DNA of 64,000 nt. Origin: Acholeplasmatales bacterium. GTDB lineage: Bacteria; Bacillota_I; Bacilli_A; Acholeplasmatales; Anaeroplasmataceae. Within the stretch, counting starts at the first letter, position 1. Each line of letters begins with the position of its first letter. The stretch lies in NCBI GenBank assembly GCA_900767915.1, contig CAAGAX010000060.1:103340-167339 (forward strand). Direction: 5' to 3'. The translations under genes and the position numbers were made by a program. This document shows positions 17,114 through 25,980 of the stretch, piece after piece. Under the pieces are notes generated by a model, which had not been told where the DNA came from, made no database searches, and worked only from the letters and a program-made list of their open reading frames with translations.

Positions 17114-17697
17114 ATATAAGAATTAGAAGAATTAGCTTAGCCTCAAGTATTATAATGATGGTATTTGGATCTTTAATTACCTTGTTATCGATATTTTCAT
17201 ATGAAGGATTAGCTAATTTTATTTGTGTATGTATAGGATTATTAATTATTATAGTTAATATTTTTCCTTTAGCTATAGCTATTAGCCTAGTAGAAAATGA
17301 TAAAAGATATATTCCGGATTTAATTCTTACTATTATTAGTATAGTTGTTGGAATTATTTTTATGATTGATAGAAAAAATATAGTTATAAGTATTATTTTA
17401 GCTATAATTTTAATTATTTTACCTATTATAAGAATAGCTTTAGCTAGTAATAAAAAAGATAAGCTTAAAGAAGAATTACCTTTATTAATTATAGGAGTAG
17501 TATTAGCATTTAATGTAGGAGATTTAATATTTCAAATTGCACTTATTTCTTTTGGAGCTATAATATTTATATATGGTCTTATTAGCTTATTTATATATTT
17601 AAATGAAGAAAAAGAAATTAATAAGGCTATTACTAGTAATAAAGATAAATCAAAAAATGACGATTATATTGATGCAGAGGTTAAAGAAATAAAATAA
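17110..17697 (+). CDS. membrane protein of unknown function, coupled to the ABC-F gene
   Basis: 195 residues; its ATG overlaps the ABC-F stop (ATGA). Five to six hydrophobic segments fill residues 8-165, followed by a charged tail (EKEINKAITSNKDKSKND). Segment spacing resembles small DUF308/HdeD-like or TMEM-like four- to six-helix proteins, but I see no diagnostic motif. Co-translation with the ABC-F ATPase may be only operon economy. No signal peptide cleavage site or catalytic motif is visible. Confidence 0.6.
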   Translation: MNIRIRRISLASSIIMMVFGSLITLLSIFSYEGLANFICVCIGLLIIIVNIFPLAIAISLVENDKRYIPDLILTIISIVVGIIFMIDRKNIVISIILAIILIILPIIRIALASNKKDKLKEELPLLIIGVVLAFNVGDLIFQIALISFGAIIFIYGLISLFIYLNEEKEINKAITSNKDKSKNDDYIDAEVKEIK

Positions 17698-17745
17698 AAA
17701 TATCAATATGTGATATAAAAAAATAAAGCTAAATGTATAGTTTAT

Positions 17746-17774
17746 TTGACAAGTATTATTGTATTTGCTATAAT
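17746..17774 (+). promoter_or_regulatory. sigma-A promoter of the second degV
   Basis: TTGACA (17746-17751), 17-nt spacer, TATAAT (17769-17774), 31 nt before the ATG; SD is AGGAGAGTGAG. Confidence 0.85.
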
Positions 17775-17805
17775 CATTATGATGTTTTTTTAGGAGAGTG
17801 AGCTT

Positions 17806-18690
17806 ATGAAGGTTGCTATTATGACAGATAGTAATAGTGGAATTACACAAGAAGAGGGAAAACAATTAGGAATTAAGGTTGTTCCTATGCCATTTACAAT
17901 TGATGGAGAGGAATATTTAGAGGATATAACATTAAATCAAGAACAATTTTATAAAATGTTAGCTAATGGTGCTAGTGTTTCAACATCTCAACCATCTGTA
18001 GGATTTGTTAATTCTATTTGGGATGAGCTTTTAGAAGAATATGATCAAATAGTTTATATTCCTATGTCATCAGGATTATCAAAATCATGTGAGAGTGCAA
18101 CTCTTTCAGCAAAAGCTAATTATGAGGGAAAGGTTTTTGTCGTTGATAATCAAAGAATCTCAGTTACTCAAAGACAATCTGTTTTAGACGCTATTGAATT
18201 AAAAAATAAAGGATATGATGCTAAAACAATACATGATGACTTAATTAAAGTTAAAATGCAATCAGATATCTTTATTATGGTAGATACATTAAAATATTTA
18301 AAGCAAGGTGGAAGAATAACTCCAGCTGCAGCTGCTGTTGGTGGTGTTTTAAAAATTAAGCCTGTTCTTTTAATAAAAGGCGAAAAGCTTGATAAATTTA
18401 GAATGCTTAATAGAACACTAGGAAATGCAAAAAGAATTATGTTAGATGCATGCAAGGATTGTATTAATGGCTATTTAAAGGATATAGATGGTAGAGTAGA
18501 TAATGTTCATTTAGAGGTTGCCTATACTGGTGTTGATGATACTGAAGCAAAAAAATTTGCTGAAATGATTAATGAGGAATTTAAAAATCAAGAGGTAGTT
18601 ATTAGTCAATTATCATTATCAATTTCATGTCATATAGGACCAGGAGCCTTAGCTATGGCAATATCTAAGGCATTACCAGAGGATATGTAG
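17806..18690 (+). CDS. DegV family fatty-acid-binding protein (second copy)
   Basis: 294 residues, SD TAGGAGAGTGA. Same fold as the protein at 8179 but well diverged: MTDSNSGITQEEG (6-18), YIPMSSGLSKSCESA (about 84-98), and the C-terminal HIGPGALAMAI (about 276-286). Likely a FakB-type carrier that hands bound fatty acid to FakA. Having two copies in one window fits the usual pattern of two or more FakB paralogs with different acyl preferences per genome. Monocistronic, with strong promoter and terminator. Confidence 0.9.
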   Translation: MKVAIMTDSNSGITQEEGKQLGIKVVPMPFTIDGEEYLEDITLNQEQFYKMLANGASVSTSQPSVGFVNSIWDELLEEYDQIVYIPMSSGLSKSCESATLSAKANYEGKVFVVDNQRISVTQRQSVLDAIELKNKGYDAKTIHDDLIKVKMQSDIFIMVDTLKYLKQGGRITPAAAAVGGVLKIKPVLLIKGEKLDKFRMLNRTLGNAKRIMLDACKDCINGYLKDIDGRVDNVHLEVAYTGVDDTEAKKFAEMINEEFKNQEVVISQLSLSISCHIGPGALAMAISKALPEDM

Positions 18691-18697
18691 TTTATTT

Positions 18698-18727
18698 AAA
18701 GCTTTTTTCTTTTTTGAAATAAGCTTT
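18698..18727 (+). terminator. terminator after the second degV
   Basis: AAAGCTT (18698-18704) pairs with AAGCTTT (18721-18727), followed by a T-run. Confidence 0.7.
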
Positions 18728-18755
18728 TTTTCTTTATAAAAACATATATTTATAG

Positions 18756-18761
18756 TATAAT
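18756..18761 (+). promoter_or_regulatory. -10 box of the ktrB-ktrA operon
   Basis: TATAAT 28 nt before the ATG at 18789; no good -35 hexamer is seen at the expected distance. Confidence 0.5.
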
Positions 18762-18788
18762 CTTATTGTTATTTGCGAGGTGGAATTT

Positions 18789-20102
18789 ATGCTTGTAAAG
18801 AAAATACATCCCTATATTCATATTATACTGACATTTGTTATAGTAATATTAGTAGGAACTTTTACATTAATGTTACCTATTTCATCTAGTAATGGTGAAT
18901 CATTTGGTTTTGTAAATTCACTTTTTATGGCTACATCAGCTGTTTGTGTTACAGGACTATCAGTTATGAATTTAGCTTTAGATATGTCTATTTTTGGTAG
19001 AGTTGTCATGACAATATTAATGGAAATAGGTGGATTATCATTTATTACTATAGCAGTATTCTTTTTTACTATTATTGGTGCTAAAATTGGGGTAAGTAAT
19101 AGATTTTTATTAAAAGAGGCATTAAATCAAAATTCTGTTAGTGGTATTGTTGCATTAGTTAAAAAAATAATGCTTATTTCCTTTTCTATACAATTTGTTT
19201 GTGCCTTAATAAATTTAATTCCGCTGATGGATTATTATAATAATAATTTTTGGTATGCCTTTGGTGCTTCAATATTTCATTCAGCATCATCATTCAATAA
19301 TGCGGGATTTGATATTTTTGGTAGTGAATCATTAATTCCCTTTAAAGATAATATTTTAATTAATTCAACTACTATGCTATTGATTTTTTTAGGAAGTATT
19401 GGTTTTATTGTTATAGATGATATATTAAAGAAAAGAAAATGGAGAAAATTTAATTTACATACTAAGCTTACTTTAATAACAACATTTATTTTATTAATTA
19501 TAGGAGGCTTAGCTATTAAGTTAACATTCCCTGAATTAACCTGGCTTCAATCCTTCTTTACATCCTTTGCTTCTAGAACATGTGGATCTTCTACCATTGA
19601 TATGGCAGGATTAAAGAATCATCCAGCTTGCTATATAATAATTATATTATTAATGCTTATAGGAGCATCTCCTTGCTCAACTGGTGGTGGTATTAAAACA
19701 ACTACAATAGCTATAGCTGTTTTAGCAATTATTAGCTATGCAAAAGGAAAGAAAACTACAGTATTTCATAGAAAAATACAAGATAGTCAAATATTTAAAT
19801 CATTTGTTTTAATTGTTATGTTTTCATTTATTATATTTATTGGTACATTTTTAATTTGTTCTATTCAGCCTGAATTAGGTATAGAGGAAATATTTTTTGA
19901 GGTAGTCTCTGCTTTTACAACAACTGGCTTTTCAATGGGGATTACCTCAAGCTTAAATACTGCTTCAAAAATTATTATTTCTATATTAATGCTATTAGGT
20001 AGAATAGGACCGTTAACAATAATAGGTGTTGTAAATAAGAATTGGATGAGTGCATCTAATGATGATATTCAATATGTTGAGGAAAGTGTGATTGTAGGAT
20101 GA
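18789..20102 (+). CDS. ktrB: potassium-transporting membrane subunit KtrB/TrkH
   Basis: 437 residues from the ATG at 18789 (SD GCGAGGTGG; the GTG at 18780 is part of that SD). Four membrane-pore-membrane repeats form the K+ pathway. The four selectivity-filter loops are readable: ATSAVCVTGLSV, SASSFNNAGFDIF, ASRTCGSSTIDM and VSAFTTTGFSMGI. The conserved glycine in each (VTG, NAG, TCG, TTG) is intact. The length is typical of KtrB. It overlaps ktrA by 4 nt, forming the KtrAB complex that imports K+ with Na+ coupling and is gated by the cytoplasmic RCK ring, often by ATP or c-di-AMP. Confidence 0.95.
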   Translation: MLVKKIHPYIHIILTFVIVILVGTFTLMLPISSSNGESFGFVNSLFMATSAVCVTGLSVMNLALDMSIFGRVVMTILMEIGGLSFITIAVFFFTIIGAKIGVSNRFLLKEALNQNSVSGIVALVKKIMLISFSIQFVCALINLIPLMDYYNNNFWYAFGASIFHSASSFNNAGFDIFGSESLIPFKDNILINSTTMLLIFLGSIGFIVIDDILKKRKWRKFNLHTKLTLITTFILLIIGGLAIKLTFPELTWLQSFFTSFASRTCGSSTIDMAGLKNHPACYIIIILLMLIGASPCSTGGGIKTTTIAIAVLAIISYAKGKKTTVFHRKIQDSQIFKSFVLIVMFSFIIFIGTFLICSIQPELGIEEIFFEVVSAFTTTGFSMGITSSLNTASKIIISILMLLGRIGPLTIIGVVNKNWMSASNDDIQYVEESVIVG

Positions 20103-20764
20103 AAAAAAGTTATTTAGTAATTGGTTTAGGAAGATTTGGCTCTAATGTAGCGAGAGCTTTAGAGGAAATGCATTGCGATGTTTTAGCAATTGATATTAAA
20201 GAAGAATGTGTTAAGCAAATATCACAAGATGTACCTCATTGCTTAATTGCAGATTCAACTAAAATAAATGTATTACATGAATTAGGTGCTTCTAATGTAG
20301 ATTATGCTGTTGTTGCTATTGGTAATAATTTACAAGCATCTATACTAACTGTTGTAAATTTAAAAAATTTAGGTGTTAAAAATATTATTGTTAGATCTGA
20401 TGAAGAGGGACATTGTGATGTTTATAAAATGTTAGGAGCGACAGATGTTATTATTCCTGAGGAGGCATCTGCAAAAGCCTTGGCTAATCAGCTTTTAAGT
20501 GATAGTGTTTTAGATTATTATCATGTTGCTGCTAATTATGCAATTGTTAAAATTTCTATTGGAGAAAGGTTTGAAGCAAAGTCTTTAATTGATTTAAATA
20601 TACGTAATCGCTTTGATGTAAATATAGTAGGTATTATTAAAGATGAATCATCTACTGAATTTTTCATTCCAAAGGGTACTGATATTTTAGAAGCTGGTAA
20701 TGTTGTGGTTGTAGTAGGAACTGATAGTAAGCTTAAGAAATTTGATCAATTTTTAAATAGTTAG
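20099..20764 (+). CDS. ktrA: Ktr/Trk potassium uptake regulatory subunit (RCK)
   Basis: 221 residues, start overlapping the ktrB stop. RCK_N Rossmann domain with the nucleotide motif VIGLGRFGSNVARALEE (residues 6-22) and acidic strand end VLAID, and RCK_C domain from about residue 135. Forms a cytoplasmic octameric ring that binds ATP/ADP and, in Firmicutes, c-di-AMP through RCK_C, controlling KtrB. Length matches KtrA (about 222). No oddities. Confidence 0.95.
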   Translation: MKKSYLVIGLGRFGSNVARALEEMHCDVLAIDIKEECVKQISQDVPHCLIADSTKINVLHELGASNVDYAVVAIGNNLQASILTVVNLKNLGVKNIIVRSDEEGHCDVYKMLGATDVIIPEEASAKALANQLLSDSVLDYYHVAANYAIVKISIGERFEAKSLIDLNIRNRFDVNIVGIIKDESSTEFFIPKGTDILEAGNVVVVVGTDSKLKKFDQFLNS

Positions 20765-20774
20765 GAATGATATT

Positions 20775-21626
20775 TTGAAGGTACTTTTAGTTTATAATCC
20801 CTATAGTAGTAGAAATAAAGAAAAAAGATTAAATAAAATATATAATTTATTATCTATTCATTTTGATGATATTACTATTTATAAATCAATTTATAAAAAT
20901 AGTATTACTGACTATTTAATTAAATATAGTGATAAATTTGATTTATTAATTATTCTAGGTGGAGATGGAACAATTCATGAGGTAATATGTGCTTTAGAAA
21001 ATGTTAATAAGCCTCCATTACTTTTTGTATTTCCATCAGGTGGATGTAATGATATTTCTAAATCATTAGGATTATCTAAAAATATAAATAAAAATATAAA
21101 AATATTATTAAAAAATAATATAAGAGAGGTTCCTTCCTTTAGAATAAATGATTCTTATTTTTTATATGCTATGGCAATAGGTATGATGAGTGATGTGAGC
21201 TATAATACAAGCTATAAGCTTAAGTATCATTTTAAGAATTTAGCTTATTATATATATTGTTTAAAGGCTTTTTTTAAGGCGAAGCCCACTAGACTTAGTG
21301 TTAATAATAAGGCTTATGATAAATTAATGCTTTTACTATTATTACATACTAAAAGCTTAGCTGGATATAAAATAAAAAATGGAAGTATTTTTGATAAAGA
21401 TTTAGTATTAGTAGGATTTAATGGAAATAAACTAATATCTTTATTTAGGTTTATATTATTTTTGTTTTTTAATAGAACTAAAAAGCTATTGTTATTAGAA
21501 AATAATAATTTTAAAATTGAATTATTTGATTCTACAATAGTAAATGTTGATGGAGAAAGGCTTAATATCAATAATGAAATTGATATTTGTATTTCTAAAA
21601 ATTTTTCATTTATATCTAAAAATTGA
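20775..21626 (+). CDS. diacylglycerol kinase-family lipid kinase
   Basis: 283 residues starting at TTG 20775, 7 nt after an AGGAATGA SD and 10 nt after ktrA. The DAGK catalytic domain motif is clear: LIILGGDGTIHEV (about 57-69). The second nucleotide-binding motif is altered to FPSGGCNDISKSLG where relatives have PxGTxNDfAR, so this is a divergent member. The C-terminal beta domain includes VNVDGERL (about 256). The family phosphorylates diacylglycerol, undecaprenol-like or other lipids. Strongly basic C-terminal half. Its stop codon overlaps the putative germination-operon promoter. Confidence 0.8.
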   Translation: MKVLLVYNPYSSRNKEKRLNKIYNLLSIHFDDITIYKSIYKNSITDYLIKYSDKFDLLIILGGDGTIHEVICALENVNKPPLLFVFPSGGCNDISKSLGLSKNINKNIKILLKNNIREVPSFRINDSYFLYAMAIGMMSDVSYNTSYKLKYHFKNLAYYIYCLKAFFKAKPTRLSVNNKAYDKLMLLLLLHTKSLAGYKIKNGSIFDKDLVLVGFNGNKLISLFRFILFLFFNRTKKLLLLENNNFKIELFDSTIVNVDGERLNINNEIDICISKNFSFISKN

Positions 21627-21655
21627 ATAAAAAAGACAAGTCAGGATAAAATATA
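21624..21655 (+). promoter_or_regulatory. possible sigma-G promoter of the ger operon
   Basis: TGAATA (21624-21629) matches the sigma-G -35; the -10 would be the poor match AAATATA (21649-21655) after 19 nt. gerA operons are forespore-expressed in Bacillus, but the sequence evidence alone is weak. Confidence 0.3.
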
Positions 21656-21699
21656 CATGGTGATTGGCTATGCGTAAGGCATCTAAGGCTTGTCTTTTT
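21630..21699 (+). terminator. 11-bp inverted repeat spanning the gerAB start, terminator-like
   Basis: AAAAAGACAAG (21630-21640) pairs perfectly with CTTGTCTTTTT (21689-21699), the right arm lying in codons 7-10 of gerAB and being followed by more T. The 48-nt loop holds the gerAB SD and ATG. It could terminate dagK read-through or hide the SD. Confidence 0.5.
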
Positions 21700-22656
21700 T
21701 TATTTATATTTATCTATAATTATATTTATTTAAGAAGTATATTATTTTATTCTTTATATAATGAAATGAAGGAATTTGGATTAATATTTCTTTTAATTAT
21801 ATTATCTTTAATATTAATAATATTATTGATTATTCCTAAAGCATTTTATAAGTTTGATTTTTATAATAAAATAAATAATTCTAAGCTTAAGTATTTATTT
21901 ACTATTTTCTTATCTATAAGGACAATATTAGGTATAGCATTAGCTTCTTATTTATTATCTAATTTTTTTTATAAGGATATTCCTTTTTATTTTATTCTAA
22001 TTATATTATTAGCAGCTGTAATATTTTTATCTAGCTATAAACCAATAGCGATTATTGAAATTAGTGCAATATTAGGAGCTATTATAATTCTTTTATATTT
22101 GTTATATTTTCATATTCCAATAGAAATGAATTTTATTAATAATAGCTCATTTAGTATTTTTCCAATTTTTTATTCTATTTTTTTCATTTTTGATAATTTT
22201 ATATATTTGTTTTCAAATAAGGATAATTTAGAATTTAAAAAGAGTACTATTATATTAGGAATTATATTTTCTTTAATATTATTAATAATTGAATATGGAT
22301 TAATTATTTTTACTTCTAGTAGTAGCTTATTTATTAATAATCCTATTGTGGGCTTTTTATCCTTTAGGATAGCTCCTATCTCTAGATTTTATGGTAGCTT
22401 TGATTATATTTATATTACAAGCATAACAATTACAGCTATAATTAAATTAGCTTTTTATAATAGTATAATCAATTATTCTAAAAGAATTAGATTAATTCTA
22501 AGCTTTATAATATTAATACTTTCAATATTAATATATTTTTTAATAAAGCTAAATTATAACAATTATTTATTCTTCAATTTTATAGTCGGGATATTAATGA
22601 TAGGTATAGTTATATATATGATAGGAGCATATTATGAAATTAGAAAAAATAAATAA
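21670..22656 (+). CDS. gerAB: spore germination permease subunit GerAB-like
   Basis: 328 residues from the ATG at 21670 (SD GGTGAT at 21659-21664; TTG 21664 overlaps the SD). About ten hydrophobic helices, slightly shorter than Bacillus GerAB (about 365). The family (PF03845) has the amino-acid/polyamine permease fold and senses germinants in the spore inner membrane. I see no single diagnostic motif; the call leans on topology plus the overlapping GerAA gene and the following GerAC lipoprotein. The order B-A-C differs from the usual A-B-C. Confidence 0.75.
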   Translation: MRKASKACLFLFIFIYNYIYLRSILFYSLYNEMKEFGLIFLLIILSLILIILLIIPKAFYKFDFYNKINNSKLKYLFTIFLSIRTILGIALASYLLSNFFYKDIPFYFILIILLAAVIFLSSYKPIAIIEISAILGAIIILLYLLYFHIPIEMNFINNSSFSIFPIFYSIFFIFDNFIYLFSNKDNLEFKKSTIILGIIFSLILLIIEYGLIIFTSSSSLFINNPIVGFLSFRIAPISRFYGSFDYIYITSITITAIIKLAFYNSIINYSKRIRLILSFIILILSILIYFLIKLNYNNYLFFNFIVGILMIGIVIYMIGAYYEIRKNK

Positions 22657-23995
22657 TATAAGTAAAATTGAAACTATTGATAATTGTATTTTGTATTATA
22701 TTGATGGATTATGTGATATTAAGCTATTTTATTCTCATTTTTATAATACTATAAAAAATGATAGAGATATTAGAATAGATAAGCTATTTCCGGGAATTTG
22801 TAAGGAAATTAATTATTCAGAAATGGATAATTATTTATATGAAGGAGAAATTTGCATTTATAGAAATCAAAGATATTTTCATATAGATTTGATCGCTAGT
22901 CAAACTAGAGCTATAGGAGATTCAATCATAGAACCAGAATCACCATTTCAAGCAAGAGATGGCTTTAGTGATTATATAAAAACTAATATTTCTCTTATGC
23001 GTACAAGAATAAAGGATGATAGGCTAAATATTGAAACTGCTACTATAGGTAGAAGAAGTAAAACTAAAATTGCATTATTATCTATTAATGATATTCATGA
23101 TAATAAAATTAAAAATAGTATTATTGAGGTTTTAAATAAAATAGATATAGATTCAGTATTAAGTATAGATGATATTTTAGCTTATTTTCAAAAGGGACAT
23201 ATTTTTCCTGTTTATCAATATGTAGGATCTCCTGAAATTGCATCAAAGAATCTTTATAACGGTGAGTTTATTTTAATAATAGATAGAATCTCACTTGCGA
23301 TTATATTACCTATAAATATGGCTACTGCTACGAAGCTTCCTATTGACAAAACAACAATTCCTTTTTTTACCTTATTAGAAAGAATAATGGTAATATTATG
23401 CTTTATGATTTCTACTATTGGTCTTGGTTTATTTTGTTCTTTTATAACCATAGATAGTGATTTTTTGTCACTAAGATGGATTTCAATATTAAAGTATTTA
23501 GAGGGTGAGATTGCAATACCTAGTTTTTTTCAAATTATGATAATATTATCTCTATTTGAATTGTTGTATTTTATAACATTCAGACAATCTAAAATTACTT
23601 TATCATCTACTATAGTTTTAGTAGGTGGATTAATAATTGGAGAGAATCTAGCAACAAGTGGTATTGCAGGTGTAATTATTATTACCTTTACAGCTATAGC
23701 TTTTTTAGCAGGATTTATGGTATCTACTAATATTACTGTATTAATAAATATATCTATTATTAGGCTTATAATTTTAATTTTAAGCTGGCAATTGGGATTA
23801 TTTGGAGTTGTTGTTGGTGTTATTATATTATTAGCTCTTATGTATAAGGAAAATTTATTTGGAGTTCATTATTTTTACCCTTTTATTCCATTAAATATAA
23901 AGGATTTTGTGGGATTTTTTAAATCTAGTAGTAGATTAGATATGAGCTATAGAGATTTAAATTTACATGTTAAAAATAGGAGAAGAAGAAAATGA
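22634..23995 (+). CDS. gerAA: spore germination protein GerAA-like
   Basis: 453 residues; the ATG overlaps gerAB by 23 nt. The N-terminal soluble domain holds the family hallmarks IEPESPFQARDGFSD (about 104-118) and TNISLMRTRIKD (about 121-132), which correspond to the GPREGF/TN..L.RRR.K signature of PF03323. Four or five membrane helices follow from about residue 255, then a basic tail (KNRRRRK). GerAA oligomerises with GerAB and GerAC in the spore inner membrane and forms the ion channel triggered by germinant. The gene is intact and overlaps gerAC by 4 nt. Confidence 0.92.
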   Translation: MKLEKINNISKIETIDNCILYYIDGLCDIKLFYSHFYNTIKNDRDIRIDKLFPGICKEINYSEMDNYLYEGEICIYRNQRYFHIDLIASQTRAIGDSIIEPESPFQARDGFSDYIKTNISLMRTRIKDDRLNIETATIGRRSKTKIALLSINDIHDNKIKNSIIEVLNKIDIDSVLSIDDILAYFQKGHIFPVYQYVGSPEIASKNLYNGEFILIIDRISLAIILPINMATATKLPIDKTTIPFFTLLERIMVILCFMISTIGLGLFCSFITIDSDFLSLRWISILKYLEGEIAIPSFFQIMIILSLFELLYFITFRQSKITLSSTIVLVGGLIIGENLATSGIAGVIIITFTAIAFLAGFMVSTNITVLINISIIRLIILILSWQLGLFGVVVGVIILLALMYKENLFGVHYFYPFIPLNIKDFVGFFKSSSRLDMSYRDLNLHVKNRRRRK

Positions 23996-24588
23996 AAATA
24001 ATTATGCTTATTGTTTTTTTATTAAGCTTAGTTAGCTGTCAAAATAATGATTTACCTAGTAAATCATTATATGTAGGAGCTTTAGGAATTGAATATGATA
24101 ATGAGATAGTTATTAGTGCTTTAATTTCTAGTTCAAATGAAAATAATACCTTTATTATAAAAACAAGTAGAGGCAAAAATATTAATGAAGCACTTAATTT
24201 TTTAGAACTTGAGGAAAGTCATGTTATTAATTATATGCATATATCTAGTATTGTTTTTAATAATAAGGCTTTAAATTTAAATTTAATTAATGAAATAATT
24301 AATTTAGCTGTTAGAGATTTAAAAATTAGTTTTAATAGCTATATTTTTTTGACAAATGATAAAATCAGTGATTTATATGATATTGTTAATAAAGAAGAGG
24401 ATACATTATTAAATCAATTAATGGAGCCTGTTTATTCTTATCATATTTATCAAGATGTAAAGCCTCTTCATTTAATTACAATGGGAAAGATGATATTTAA
24501 TAGAAAGAATTTTATTATTCCTACAATTAAAATAAAAGATTCCTCCCTTTTAATTGGAGGAATCAAGTTAGATTTCTTTAATAGCTAA
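23992..24588 (+). CDS. gerAC: short GerAC-like lipoprotein
   Basis: 198 residues. Lipoprotein signal peptide with lipobox LVSC (Cys16), so anchored to the outer face of the spore inner membrane. GALGIEYDNEIVISAL and the stretch around ESHVINYMHISSIVF (about 77-91) match the N-terminal GerAC domain, where family members read LG...GKP and SH..... . Bacillus GerAC has about 370 residues; here the whole C-terminal domain is missing and the frame ends inside the tail of the convergent glycosyltransferase gene. Either a minimal functional form or a truncation. Confidence 0.75.
   Translation: MKIIMLIVFLLSLVSCQNNDLPSKSLYVGALGIEYDNEIVISALISSSNENNTFIIKTSRGKNINEALNFLELEESHVINYMHISSIVFNNKALNLNLINEIINLAVRDLKISFNSYIFLTNDKISDLYDIVNKEEDTLLNQLMEPVYSYHIYQDVKPLHLITMGKMIFNRKNFIIPTIKIKDSSLLIGGIKLDFFNS
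24538..24564 (-). terminator. intrinsic terminator of the glycosyltransferase, inside gerAC
   Basis: GATTCCTCC (24538-24546) and GGAGGAATC (24556-24564) form a 9-bp perfect stem. On the minus strand it is followed by TTTTATTTTAA, so it serves the convergent gene; the plus strand lacks a T-tract. Confidence 0.7.
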
Positions 24589-25740
24589 ATTAGGAAATTT
24601 TTTTATTAATTGTTGCCAAATTATATCAGCAGTAGCTTCAGCACCAAAATGACAATGATATTCTTTAGCGTTCTTTATATAGTTATCAAGCTTATTTGGA
24701 TTTTTAATAAAATCTTGAATCATTAAGACAACCTTATGAGGATTAAATTCCTTTAAAGCGCATTTAACCTCGTTTATATAATGATTTGCGATATATGTTT
24801 CGATTAATGTTGCACAATTAGTTATAATTGATGGGACACCAAAGAAGGTAGGCTCTGCAATAATATTTCCGGATTTTCCACAGAATAAATTAGCTGAAGC
24901 CTCTAGCTCTAGTATTCTTGTTGTAAAACCAAAGGGAATGAATGATACACTTGGGTTTGGAACTAATGATTTAAAATATTCATATAGTTCTTGATTTTTA
25001 CCACAAACAGGAACTACTGTTATTGGTAAATCAAGAGTAATTAGTTCTTCACAAATTGCCTTCATTTTTCCTATTCCATATCCTCCCTCTGCTAATACAA
25101 TTGTAAATTTATCTAGAGGTAGGTTCATATTTTCTCTATTTGTTTTTTTATCTAGGGGTATATTGTATACTTCATTTCTAATTAAAAAAGGAACTAGCTT
25201 TAAATTATTTTCATTATATAATCTTTTTTTCATAGCTCTTCTATAGCCGTATGGCATACTGATTAATGTTAAATCAGCATCACATTCAAATAGCTTATTA
25301 AGAAATGTATCTGGGCAATAATTAATACAAATAGGTCTATTTTTAATTCTCCATGCTACATAATTTGTAGCCCAGTGAGTAGAAAAAACTAAATCAGGCT
25401 TTAATTCTTCCATATAAAGTAGGCTCTTTTTGTAAGCCTTAGGGTAACAAAATTTCATTGCTCCCCAGCTTGATAAATGTCTTCCCCAAAATTGACAATT
25501 GAAGGTTGACCAATAGCCATAAAAGCGCTTTAAGCTATATTTTTTAACCTGAGAGCATAGGAAGCTTTCAAATATTTTTAAATCAGGATCATTAGTTTCG
25601 CTATAAAATTTCGATTCAATTATATCAACTCTATTTCCATATTTTTTTCTAAATATTTCTATAACGCTTTTCATAGGCATTATATGACCCATTCCAGCTT
25701 CTACATAGGGAAATAGGACTCTTATCTTATTTTCTTCCAT
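24568..25740 (-). CDS. MGDG synthase/UGT-type glycolipid glycosyltransferase
   Basis: 390 residues, ATG at 25740 with SD AAAGGAG. GT-B fold of family GT28: the N-terminal acceptor-side loop PYVEAGMGHIMPMKSVIEIF (about 11-30; Gly-rich, H for acceptor) and the C-terminal nucleotide site VCGKNQELYEYFKS, FGFTTRILELEASANLFCGK and SGNIIAEPTFFGVPSI (about 290-305). Relatives such as UgtP/YpfP and MGDG synthase transfer galactose or glucose from UDP-sugar to diacylglycerol to make membrane glycolipids and the LTA anchor. An LtaS-like enzyme at 56579 would fit that pathway. A 12-bp palindrome TTTAACGTTAAA (25751-25762) lies over its leader. Confidence 0.8.
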   Translation of the reverse strand: MEENKIRVLFPYVEAGMGHIMPMKSVIEIFRKKYGNRVDIIESKFYSETNDPDLKIFESFLCSQVKKYSLKRFYGYWSTFNCQFWGRHLSSWGAMKFCYPKAYKKSLLYMEELKPDLVFSTHWATNYVAWRIKNRPICINYCPDTFLNKLFECDADLTLISMPYGYRRAMKKRLYNENNLKLVPFLIRNEVYNIPLDKKTNRENMNLPLDKFTIVLAEGGYGIGKMKAICEELITLDLPITVVPVCGKNQELYEYFKSLVPNPSVSFIPFGFTTRILELEASANLFCGKSGNIIAEPTFFGVPSIITNCATLIETYIANHYINEVKCALKEFNPHKVVLMIQDFIKNPNKLDNYIKNAKEYHCHFGAEATADIIWQQLIKKFPNLAIKEI

Positions 25741-25750
25741 AGTGTTCTCC

Positions 25751-25762
25751 TTTAACGTTAAA
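25751..25762. repeat. 12-bp perfect palindrome at the glycosyltransferase leader
   Basis: TTTAACGTTAAA, partly overlapping the SD on the minus strand; possible operator, no protein can be named. Confidence 0.35.
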
Positions 25763-25980
25763 GTTTATTTATATTATATAACAAATATTAATAAATAAAA
25801 GGATAAATATATGTGAAAAAATGTAAAAACTCTTTTCAAATATAATAATATGTAATATAATCATATTGACAATTATCGTATATTAATGAAGATTTTCACT
25901 AAATGTTAGCGTTTTCCTAAAACTATACAGTTGAATTAATCATGAAAAAAAATTAAAATAATAAAAGCTGTGAGGTTGTT

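Noticed and set aside
23254..23451. Minus-strand frames inside gerAA, ktrB, degV, polC, the giant gene and others.
   Set aside because: They mirror the codon pattern of the real plus-strand genes and lack SD and family motifs.
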